A stretch of DNA of 64,000 nt from Oasisia sp. SBJ-2009 (lineage: Eukaryota; Annelida; Polychaeta; Sabellida; Siboglinidae), in assembly GCA_964017155.1 (NCBI GenBank), contig OZ024856.1, positions 45,134,610 through 45,198,609 on the forward strand, in the 5' to 3' direction. The notes under the pieces were generated by a model. It was not told the DNA's origin and did not search any database. It worked only from the letters and a program-made list of their open reading frames with translations. Position 1 is the stretch's first letter. Every line of letters begins with the position of its first letter. The position numbers and the translations under genes are program-made. Shown piece after piece: positions 11,101-21,198 of this stretch.

Positions 11101-13747
11101 ATAGCCCAGTATTAACATGAGTCAATCAGCCATGCATACAGGTGAACTTCACATAAACCTAACAAGACTGTCTTCCAAAAATACAGACATGGCTAGTGAA
11201 GTGGCTAAGCACATCCGCCTGTTTTGCACTGATGTTAGTGGCCCAGGTTCAGTACCCAGTCAGGACTGGCATGGTATATTTGGTGTAAAAACCTGGCTCT
11301 CAACATTTGGGACTATGTATCCCTTTTGAATCAGATAAGCATGTTAATGTCCGTCTCGTCTCGATTTTGAGTGCCAGCATCTAGAAAGCTCAGCTTGCAT
11401 AAACAATCTGAAAAAGACTGTCTAGTTCAATGAGACTTCATGAGAGCATAACGCTGTAATCACAATAAATACAGATACCAGGTAATCAGGAACCTTGCTG
11501 AGTGCTGGAAACAACTAGAACTAGAACCTGCACAATGAAACCTTTAGTTTACTGAAAGTCCAAACATTGCCTACCCACTAGTGTACAGCTTTCCCTGTCA
11601 TATCACTGTGTTATTATTTATATCATTTCAGTTATCAGGTCTTTTATTGGGTTTGTTGGACCCTGAGTAAATACAATGTAATTCAATTATCTCAAGTAGG
11701 AAGAAAACCACCTAAAACAACAAAACACTTAAGTAGAGCGCAATGGCTCAGAGGTAGAGCTTCAGACTCTCGACTACGAGAACCCGGGTTCGAATCCTGT
11801 GCTGCAGAGTTAAAACCTTGGGCAAGTTTTTTCACTCTACATTGCTCCAGTTCACTCAGCTATATAAATGAGTACCCGACTATAGACAGTGGTACGAGCA
11901 GCCTTTGGCATTAATTGTAGTATATGGCTGGATGTTTCTTAGAGAAGCCGAAATGAAAGTAAAGTGTAAAGCACTTTGAACAGTCCTGAGGATTGGACAC
12001 TGCGATATATAAGAACTTGCCTTTTTTATGACTACCAGTGTTTTCTGAAATACATTACCATCTGGTAGACCAGAGGCATCAGAGATGTAGCTACAACAGT
12101 CCTAAGTTGGCATATTAACTTATATGTGTATGCAGTATAGTTAACTACTTTTACACTAAAGTCTGAAAAAAACTAAGTAAAATGAGACGAGATGGAAACT
12201 AATAAGAAATAGTTGCACTGAACTGATGTCGTACCGAGACAATACTTCTTTGCTGGCAAACTTGCCTTTGTTTTCTTGAATGATTACTTGCACATCTGTA
12301 AAAGGAAGTAAATGTTTTATGTTGAGAACGTATTTACTTATGACAAAGTGAAATTAAACAAATCGCTCATACTTTTTTGAAACAAATGATTCTAGGAGAG
12401 ATTTTCATTAATAATTACAATACACTGTAATGAAATATTTACAGGTTGTTATAAACTAAGAACACTGTGGCCTTGCTAATGCTAATACCCAAAGATCTAA
12501 CATAAATTAGAACCATTTCATCATTATCCAAACTATGACATTTGGTTTATGTTTTGACCTGATACATATGCAGTACAATAAAACGCACACTACAGGAACA
12601 CGTAAGCAAGGCAGTGTTTCAATGCACTAAGTTTAAGGATGCAAGTTACAATGTTAACATGAACATTACATCATTTCTGTTTCTATACAGACAAAATGGT
12701 ACATGCTTTACACCTCGTCCATCATTTCAGTTTAAAACTACTTCCACACGAGGCACTAGACTTACTTGTGACTGACTGTTCGTTGCCGTCTGTCAACATC
12801 ACTTGAGCAGCCCTGGAGCATTTAGCCACCTAGACAACACACAAACCATGTCCGTAATAACTCTGTACAGCGTACATTGTACATTTTATTTAATTTTTTT
12901 AGTCTGTATACAAACAAATCAGTCAATGAACTCACCATCAGTGAATGATCAGGACGGACAAGGTGAGAAAATGAACAGAAAGAGAAGGTAAGTTCTTAAA
13001 GATTTGTTCTTATATGGCACGGAATCCACTCTTCCTAAGTGCTCAGTGTGCGTTGTGCTGTAGTCACTGACAGATCTGTCCAAACAAACACCTGTGTACT
13101 TCTCTGGGAAGCATTCAGCCATTCAGCAGCTACTGTGAAAAGACAACTCATCCACAAATCTCCACCCCTGTCTATAGCCAGGTACTGATGCAACTGGCGC
13201 AACGCAGAGTGCCCAAACTTGCCCAAAGTTGGATATGGCAACAAAAGTTGAGCAGTCTGCTGCCTTAACCACTACACCACCACAACCACACAGATTCTGA
13301 TGCCCTAACCATTGTGCCACTGCATCCCAAACACAACAGAAAATAAGTTGAAACAGAGTGACACCAAAAACTACAAAACAATGCTACATCTAATCGCTCT
13401 ATGTAGGTAGGGAATACTCTCCAAGAAACTGAGATGGTGATTGACAGAACAAGGCTGCAACAGAGAAAAATGCTAGTTCCAAAAATTGCATCCTGTGTTA
13501 TGTCTGAACTTATCTTTATCTACACTATATCACCGAGGTAGACAGTCGACTTACCGCCAATCCAGCCAGGCTTGTCATTCCACCTCCCAGTTCACAAACC
13601 CGACAGCCACTGGAAAAAACATAATTTAATCTATGATTTGTTTTAGAATGGCCGGACATTTGTATTAAGGTACATTATAAGGTATATATATATACATACA
13701 TATATAATATATATATATATATACATACACATATACATACATGTACC

Positions 13748-13793
<46 letters not shown>

Positions 13794-16700
13794 AATATAT
13801 AATATAATATATAATAACATAACATACTAATTTATTATATAATATAAAACATATAATATATAAGATAATAATTCTGGTATGCAGAGAATGTATTATGATA
13901 CTGGGCCAGGCAAATGCTGCAACTCATATTGGGAGTGCACCCCTCTTATCCCACACCGCTCCCTGTATAGCAAAGCTGTAAATGTGTCACATTTAGTAAT
14001 GTGCAGACAATTCATTATAATTATAGCATTCTGTGTATGTACAGTGAGAAGAACCAGAACCAGAAGTATCCTGATATGAATTTTGTCTGAGCCACACATA
14101 AATACTCACTCTTATAATTAGCCATGGATAAAATCCATTAAATATGTTGTTGTGACTTGTGAACTTACTTGAATTGGCTGCTTCTCTGGAGGCAGAAATA
14201 AGCGAGAACTTCTTCAGCGGGCCAAACACCTGCACAGACACAGTCCCGCTGATAAATGTTCCTGTAGACCATTCACTTCAGACTTCTATGATTCTATTAT
14301 ATTGAAAATTCCCATATCAACATGTTTTTCTCAAATGCTCACTGCACTACCCAATAAGTAGTATCTCCCGATAACACAGAGATGATATGAGATGATGACA
14401 TTGTGATCAAAGTCTTCCTTGAGAATGCTATATCAGGCCTAATAAAGGGTTCTGGATGAACTTCAAATTCATTACCGTAAACAAATGTACGCCACTGGAA
14501 TAACTTGCCAATCGAAAGTAAACAATGTCATTCTAAAATATTTTTTGAAAACAGGCAAAGTTCTTTAAAATATGGTTGTCGAGGAATATAATTTGTTTAG
14601 AACTGTAGGCTAGCTACTAACTTTGTCTAAATAGTTTGCATGTTTTATTAGAGTATGCACATGGCAGGTGGAATACAACATATTGTGAGTATCCAACTTA
14701 CAACGACAAATAGCTAAATTCTTTGCCATCTTCCTCAATATTCGGAGTCATGCATCCACAGCAGTATCTTATGAATAGGAACATACTACTTACAGACATT
14801 GCCTGTATTGTTGAATCCTCGCAATTCCCTCATGCTGAATGGTTTGTTGTAGTGTCTGATAGAAAGAAAAATATTTTTTATTTTAATCCGTGCTGGATAT
14901 TGGACAGAACCAGTTATGTTTTTATTGCATTAATAAAAAATATATATATACTGTAATGATGCAAAACAAATTATACTACTCTGAAGTTCATATAAAACTG
15001 TGTTAAAATGTTTTTGGCCATTCACAATTATCAACAAACAGCATGCCAACATTAATCATAATAACTCAATTAGTTGATTTTGTAATTAAAAGTTTAATAT
15101 ACATTTGTTTATGTAATAACTATAATTGCATAATTATTACATAAACAATTAAATATTATTCATTAACTTTTCTGCATATGTACCAGGATTGTACCTAGAA
15201 CAGTCACAAAATAGTCTCAATGACCTAGGAATATATAAGTAGTTTATAGTCAAGTCACCTGATTTGTGCTGAGAATGAAGGAAATGCAGGACAGGTGTAG
15301 AGATACCAGATGTGCTGTTTATCTCCATCTGTGTGTGTTTCTTCTGTCTTCATAAGTCCAAATGAGTGAAACCGTCTCACAGACACAGTCACTGTGTCAT
15401 TGGCACGGTTTCGCTTGATTGCCTTGAAACATATCATATAATTATATTATATATATTATGTACTACATGTAGTCATGCTATCGTCGTTGATTCACAATCA
15501 CAGTCATACATATCACATATTACAAGACAAGATAGCAACGTTACCAGAATAACATAAAATAGTTTAAAAGTATAAATAAGTACACACATCTTTAAGCATA
15601 ATTATTGTTATTTGTTAATTTTATATTGCTTATAAAACAGTCAGGAGTCACACTAGTACTCATGGAGGTTTAGACCCTAGTCTAAGATAAGAAGATAAGA
15701 TAAGATAGCTTTATTGCCATGTGTTCACATTGTAGTTACAATAAAACATTGGAATGTGTAATGATATTGGTCGTCGTAATAGTACATTCACATGACAATA
15801 CATTCACATGCACCAAACAATGATGTTAAAATATACTACTACATTAAATAAAATAAATAAGAACAATCACATAAAAAGGTCCGAATAAAAAATTGCTCAT
15901 TATAACATCGGTAAATAATTGATACGATCTAGTAGAAATATAGTAGCTTAAAATGTAAAATATGAAATAAAAAAAATTAAAATATAAAATATAATAAATT
16001 ATGATAAAATATGCATACTAAAACTCATCGGAAAGTGGACTATGTGTTTGCTGCAGGTGGGAGAAAATCACTTCTGTTTTGACAGGGCTTGAACGGCTAA
16101 GGGGAAAAAGCTAGTACTAAAGCGGTTGGTCCTGGTTTTTATGGATCTGAATCGGCGACTAGATGGGAGAGGTTCAAATAGGTCATGGGCAGGATGGGAT
16201 GTATCTTGAGAGATGAGAGTCGCTCTTCCTAACAGACGCTGCTGATACAGTATTTCAAGACTGGGAAGGTCTCTGCCAATGATTCGGGAAGCAGTTTTCA
16301 CAACTCTGTTTAATCTGAGCGTTTCCTTCTGTGTAATCGATCCAAACCATACTGAGATAGAAAATGTCAGAACACTCTCGATTACAGCTCTGTAAAAGTT
16401 GAGCATGACCTGTGTGGTCAAACCAAACGATCTTAACCTTCTTAAAAAGTACAGCCGCTGCTGGGCCTTTTTGACAATATTTACAACATTTAGTTCCCAT
16501 TTAAGATTACTGGAGATTGTTGAACCGAGAAATTTGAAATGTTGGACGATTTCAACTGTCCTGCCATCGATCACTAGAGGCGAGGGTGGAGAAGATTTCT
16601 TTCTCCTAAAATCCACAATCATTTCTTTCGTTTTATTTACATTAAGTTCCAGATTGTTATCGCTGCACCAACTGATGAGTTTGTTTACTTGGTCCCGATA

Positions 16701-18275
16701 TTCAGATTCATCAGAATTTGTTATAAGCCCTATCATTGTAGTGTCATCGGCAAATTTCAGTATTTTAGTACCTACGTGACAAGATAAACAATCATGTGTA
16801 AAAAGAGAGTATAACATTGGTGACAGAATACAGCCCTGAGGCGTGCCAGTGGATAACGTAACTGATGATGATAAGTTGTCGCCTATTTTTACAACCTGCG
16901 GCCTATTTAAAAGAAAATCGAGGATCCACAGACACATGGATTGAGGAACACCGAGACTCTGTATCTTATCGAAAAGTTTTGATGGGATAATCGTGTTAAA
17001 AGCAGAGCTAAAATCAACAAAAAGGATCCTAGCGTAAGTATTTGGGCTGTCGAGATGTTTAAGAACGTGAAACAATCCTATGGCGACAGCGTCGTCAACG
17101 GATCTATTGTTGCGATATGCAAATTGAAATTGGTCAAGCAATGGATCGATAATTGATTTCAGAAACTGCAGGACCAAGCGCTCGAGTGTCTTCATGACTA
17201 CAGAAGTCAAGGCAATAGGCCTGTAATCGTTTAAACAAGAGGCTGCAGATTTCTTGGGAACAGGAATGATAGTTGATTTTTTGAAGCAATGAGGGATTTT
17301 ACATTGGGAAAGAGACACATTGAATATGTCTGTGAATACACTCGACAGCTGGTCGGCACACAGTTTAAGTAGACATGGAGAGATGTTGTCCGGACCGGCA
17401 GCTTTTCTGCTATTTAAATGTTGAAACATGCTTCTAACAACATATTCATCCACTGCGAAAGGAGGGAGGGATGAGGAGGGAGTGATACAGGAAGGAGAAG
17501 TAGTGTTCAGTTTATCAAACCGGCTATAAAAGTCATTCAATCTGTCAGGAAGATTATTAGTGTCGGTAGCCGTAGTGTTCTTGGGAGACGGCTTGTAGTT
17601 CGTTATGGCCTTCAGTCCCTGCCAAATGTTCTTGGAGATGTTGGTGGACAGATTCTCTTCAAGTTTGTCACGGTATTTCGCCTTGCCGGTCTTGATGGCA
17701 TTTTCCGCTTCATATCTCGCTTTCTTGTATTTATCTTTATCATTGGCTTTGAATGCATCATGTTTCACCTGAAGCTTGTGTTTAATAGACGTATTGAACC
17801 ACGGTTTGCCGTTGGGGTAGATTGTTATTGTTTTAGTAGGTATACAGAGGCCCTCGCAGAAGGTGATGTAATCACTGACTGTTTCGGTGTACTCGTCAAT
17901 GTCGGCTGCGGCCTCTTTGAATACTCCCCAATCGGTGCATTCAAAACAGCCGCGAAGTGTCTCCATTGCATTCACTGACCACTGTTTCACAGTTTTCAGG
18001 TCTGAGCTATAGACATGCATACTGTCAGTAGTCATGCATGGCCATACTAGCTAGCCCAGGTCCAGGCCGGACAAGTGAAGTGAGTGTACAACATTCAAAG
18101 AAAATCAATGAAAGTGATGTTTCTGATGCTCAATCTGAAACGCGAATAAGCTGATGAAGTGCATCTCATTGTTACTGACACTTACATCGCTAAGTATCTT
18201 CCATCTCTTTTTCGGAACAGATATGATATCCGCTGACAACTTCTCTATCTTATCTGTCTTGTTTACAGGTGTCAT
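8103..18275 (-). CDS. CAMKMT: Calmodulin-lysine N-methyltransferase, complete, ten exons
   Basis: This class I SAM-dependent methyltransferase trimethylates a calmodulin lysine (Lys115 in vertebrates) in the cytosol. Exons on the - strand, 5' to 3': 18275-18186, 15422-15259, 14855-14794, 14229-14169, 13609-13555, 12829-12766, 12295-12235, 10722-10648, 10263-10071 and 8189-8103 (TGA). All introns are GT..AG and every phase closes, giving 912 nt and 303 residues (human about 323). Recognised blocks in order are KKRWKIL near the N-terminus, VSVRRFHSF, NTGNVCVWPAEEVLAYFC, the SAM-binding motif ELGGGMTSLAGLA, VMLTDGNEQSV, ILRWDDET, ADCLFFDDYRP, IIFAPTRG, YDEDIW and LHYPLLLQLF near the C-terminus. 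All match the family in order. The start is the ATG in AGCACCATGA; an upstream ATG opens only a short out-of-frame uORF. Intron 1 holds a sense-orientation LINE. Intron 9 holds a minisatellite ending about 25 bp from the last exon. The gene is divergent from the dehydrogenase-RING gene. Confidence 0.95.
8212..8905. repeat. 31-bp minisatellite in the last CAMKMT intron
   Basis: About 22 units of GATAACGCTAGATACAGAAA plus GATCCCYGAAA, some shortened, start about 25 bp from the last CAMKMT exon. Read on the gene's strand each unit contains CTTTCTGTATCTAG, a pyrimidine tract followed by AG that resembles a splice acceptor. Confidence 0.95.
8906..10070. other. CAMKMT intron 9 remainder
   Basis: Apart from the MITE at 9488-9841 no repeat or exon was recognised in this AT-rich stretch. 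The donor GTAAAG of exon 9 is at 10065-10070 on the - strand. Confidence 0.6.
9488..9841. mobile_element. MITE with terminal inverted repeats and 7-bp target duplication
   Basis: The left end CAGGGCTGCCTACCATTACG and the inverted right end CAGGGCTGCCTTCTTGAC share terminal CAGGGCTGCCT; both arms then reach TTTTCCGTA. Flanks are ATTAAAG at 9481-9487 and again at 9842-9848. The 354-bp size, lack of an ORF and CAGGG termini suggest a non-autonomous hAT-like element. It lies in a CAMKMT intron. Confidence 0.8.
10723..12234. other. CAMKMT intron 7
   Basis: It holds a full-looking SINE (11732-12028). A weak inverted-repeat-like block near 10825-10890 (GTCCACCC with GGGTGGAC) may be an old MITE. 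No exon is seen in the rest. Confidence 0.5.
11732..12028 (+). mobile_element. tRNA-derived SINE
   Basis: A tRNA-like head contains box A TGGCTCAGAGG (11744-11754) and box B GGTTCGAATCC (11787-11797). The body ends in AAAGCACTTTGAACAGTCC, GGATTGGACACTGCGATATA and AAGAACTTGCCTTTTTTATG. The same tail closes the SINE at 26.6 kb, so both belong to families sharing a 3' domain, usually borrowed from a partner LINE. Confidence 0.85.
13118..13328 (-). mobile_element. SINE fragment(s), tRNA-like head
   Basis: On the - strand the sequence reads GGGATGCAGTGGCACAATGG and then a second tRNA-like start, TGGTGTAGTGGTTAAGGCAG. A body follows with TTGGGCAAGTTTGGGCACTC and GGCTATAGACAGGGGTGGAG. Related - strand fragments occur at 43165-43315. 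Confidence 0.65.
13681..13865. repeat. TA-rich microsatellite block
   Basis: TATATA, TACATA and TAATATA runs lie in CAMKMT intron 4. No gene is present. Confidence 0.9.
15686..18062 (-). mobile_element. 5'-truncated non-LTR retrotransposon (CR1/L2/Rex1-like) in CAMKMT intron 1
   Basis: A reverse transcriptase frame (16068-18035) is followed on the - strand by an AT-rich 3' region. That region ends in a GATAAGATAAGATA-type short tandem tail at about 15690-15705, typical of CR1/L2-type elements. The apurinic endonuclease domain expected upstream is missing; the frame is closed by a stop just before the first ATG and host-like sequence follows. It has the same orientation as CAMKMT. A tail copy sits at 1676-1800. 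Confidence 0.9.
16068..18035 (-). CDS. Reverse transcriptase ORF of the LINE, intact for 655 codons
   Basis: This single-exon frame encodes the linker and reverse transcriptase of a non-LTR element, which copies element RNA into DNA at the target site. Visible landmarks are GPDNISPCLLK, the palm block LTSVVMKTLE, FADFS-like FVDFSSAFNTI, GTPQGCILSP, the catalytic FADD at residues 428-431 (16743-16754), then FKFLGSTIS and the C-terminal SVLTFSISVWFGS and RTNRFSTSFFPLAVQ. Full-length ORFs of this group run to about 900-1000 residues because of an N-terminal endonuclease, which is absent here. There are no internal stops or frameshifts, so insertion was probably recent. It is not a host gene. Confidence 0.9.
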   Translation of the reverse strand: MTTDSMHVYSSDLKTVKQWSVNAMETLRGCFECTDWGVFKEAAADIDEYTETVSDYITFCEGLCIPTKTITIYPNGKPWFNTSIKHKLQVKHDAFKANDKDKYKKARYEAENAIKTGKAKYRDKLEENLSTNISKNIWQGLKAITNYKPSPKNTTATDTNNLPDRLNDFYSRFDKLNTTSPSCITPSSSLPPFAVDEYVVRSMFQHLNSRKAAGPDNISPCLLKLCADQLSSVFTDIFNVSLSQCKIPHCFKKSTIIPVPKKSAASCLNDYRPIALTSVVMKTLERLVLQFLKSIIDPLLDQFQFAYRNNRSVDDAVAIGLFHVLKHLDSPNTYARILFVDFSSAFNTIIPSKLFDKIQSLGVPQSMCLWILDFLLNRPQVVKIGDNLSSSVTLSTGTPQGCILSPMLYSLFTHDCLSCHVGTKILKFADDTTMIGLITNSDESEYRDQVNKLISWCSDNNLELNVNKTKEMIVDFRRKKSSPPSPLVIDGRTVEIVQHFKFLGSTISSNLKWELNVVNIVKKAQQRLYFLRRLRSFGLTTQVMLNFYRAVIESVLTFSISVWFGSITQKETLRLNRVVKTASRIIGRDLPSLEILYQQRLLGRATLISQDTSHPAHDLFEPLPSSRRFRSIKTRTNRFSTSFFPLAVQALSKQK

Positions 18276-18597
18276 GGTGCTGTCAGTCTCGCCTTGGGGC
18301 GACCGACGAGTGCCGGACAATGCATGCTCCCTGGCAAAATGTCAAGAAGGTTACGCATCCAGAAGCATGCTTAATAGAAAGCCAGTATAATCCTTACTGC
18401 ACAAATAACTTCCAACTAATATCAAAACGTGCCATAAAAACTTAAGTAGTAGTAATCAAACGTGTTCAAATACAAATCTAGCAGCTGCACATAATGAAAC
18501 ATCCCTCTCTTTCCGCACCATCCTGCGGGTCAAGGCCGCATAACAAATCAGGATGAGTACTGTTTTCTGCTGATGTTTTCCGTTTTTTGGCACGAAG
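18276..18597. promoter_or_regulatory. Head-to-head promoter interval between CAMKMT and the dehydrogenase-RING gene
   Basis: Only 322 bp separate the two divergent start codons. There is no convincing TATA box at a start-proximal position. A short uORF (17 codons, out of frame) precedes the CAMKMT start on the - strand. The arrangement suggests a shared bidirectional promoter; binding sites were not identified. Confidence 0.6.
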
Positions 18598-21124
18598 ATG
18601 GTGAAAGTCGCAGTTCTAGGATGTGGCTTGATGGGAATAAAGATAGCAGGTTGGTCGAAGACTCTCGAGTCTTTAAAAATTTGGCAATTCTTGTTGTGTA
18701 CACGAGCCCGAAAGAAATATTCACGGAGAATTTACATACTACAAGTACATAACATACCTGCCAGGCTGAATCGACGATGAATGAGGGTCTTCCACTCTAT
18801 CTAGGCTCTAGCACTACATACATCTATAATTCTATGACTCGTTGGTAATATCTTGGTAATTGTACAACAAGAAACGACACATGTCTAATATCTCGACCCA
18901 CCTGGAAATCACTTTTACAAGAAGAATGTTCAATGTACAGTAACTGCCTGGTTAAATTGGTCATAACGCACAATTATTTTATGAAACGTGTTTATACTAC
19001 ACATGTCTACATGTATATTAGTTATTGAATGAACATGATCAATGTTATAATTATTGTTCACAAAAATACACATTGAATCATCCTTTAAGCTTGATTTTTG
19101 CTCGTCAAACAGGCTCTATGACTATGTACCATGTTCATGTTGTTACATGCCTTCTATGACAAGGCAAAAGGCGCAAGATGGCACTTGACACTTGTGCAAA
19201 GTTAGACATGATGATCATGTTGGTGATAAAATGTATGTTTTTATGAACATAATTTTCAGTAACTTACATATACCTACCATAACCGGATTACCCCCATAAC
19301 CTACCATATGTTGACCTTGTTTGTAGGTGAGATGGCATATCATGGTCACAGAGTCAGGCTGTATGACAACAACGTGAAGTCATTGAACAGTGCCTACATG
19401 AGGATAGAAGAAGACAAGAAATACCTCCATGAGCAAGGCCTGCTTTTGCACAAGAATTTTGTTGTAAGATATCCAGTTCTGTACTGATCTATACAAACCA
19501 AAGATTAGGATTCCATTAGTAACTTGCAGATCTCAACTTGCAGAAACGTTGTATTATTTGTTCTGATAAACTCAAATGGTGGCTGTTAATCATTTTGTTA
19601 AATTTCTTTCAAAAATGTAAATCATAAAGTATTTTACCATCATAAAATGTATGCAGTAATTGCAGCTTTTAATCATTACATGATTATTGAATGTTGCTAA
19701 TTAAAACTGTTTTTCTTTTAATCTTTCACAGGGCCAGATTCTGTGCCTGAGTCGACTGGAGGAAGCCGTGAGAGACGTTGACCTCGTCATCGAGGCTGTC
19801 ATTGATGACCTGCAGATTAAACAGGACTTGTTTGAACGTGAGTCCTGTAGCTCTACTTCTAATACATTCACTGCACTTACAGAGGCTTACAACTACCATT
19901 CCCAAGTCTTTTCTCAAGGAATTAACTTCCCTGTATGCCTATAATTATATCGTTATGGTGGTAAGAATGAGCATGTAATTAGTGAATAACTCACCAGTCC
20001 AATTTTTTTATCTATAGCTATTTAGGTATGGTGCCTGCAATTCCACTGTCAGAACACACTGCTCTCAATCAAAACAACAGTACTTGGTGTGAAAGGTATA
20101 TTTTATCAACACTTAATGTTCACTGTGTTATCTGCATGTTTCAAGGTGTGCCACACATCTTGTGTTCAATATAATAATAATATAGTTTTTTTCACTCTGG
20201 GCAATTATAGAGATTGAAATGGATACATAAAACATGCAAAGTATATTTGTTAAAAATAGATTGAAATAATATATAATTTAAGACATTAGCATAATTATAA
20301 TATAGAGAATATACAATATGTATCTATAAAACTAATTTAAATAATTTAGACATTAAAACATAGTTTCTGTGATTATTTGACAACACTTATAAACAGTTTA
20401 AAACATTAAAATAAATAGATCTAAAAAATAAATTAAGGCGTTACAATATTTTACACATATCAGCATGCACGAAAGTTTGTTTAGAGTCACTGGGAGTTCT
20501 ATTGATTGAACATGTGATCAGCACTTGTTTCTTGACATGTCATACACGTATGTCACCTAACAGTTCACTCTGTCATTTGCTTGTGTTTCCAGGTGTGTTA
20601 ACTCACTGTGTTGTCTATGTGTGTTTCTAGGTGTGTCACGCAGCTGTAGTCCAAACACAGTCATCACCAGCAACACACTTCGCATCGACATGTCGGCAGC
20701 TGTTGAACGGACAGAAAACAAAGCAGTGCGTACACATCTGCAGTTTCTGTAATTTTCCCATGAACTTTACAGCTATTCTGTTGTGTTGGATTGTACACAA
20801 AACATGTTTACTAAAATATAGATAACTTGCAGTATATTGGTAAAATATTTCTGTAATGCGTTATCATTACTTGTTCTTTCCTAGTACACGTGTTGCTGAT
20901 ACGTGAAGTGGTGATTTATCTTGTAGAGAACAGTAGGCCTGAGGTTTCTGTATCCTGTTTACTGCATTCCTGAAGTAGAAATCACCCCTAACAAGTATAC
21001 GTCGTCAGAAACGATAGAAAAGGGTAAGGTTTCTTCATGTTAATGTCAACAGCAAATTCTAACTGTAAAATGGTAATAATTGAGCCTATCCGGTACTTCA
21101 GATTTGTATGTATGTTAATTTATA

Positions 21125-21198
<74 letters not shown>

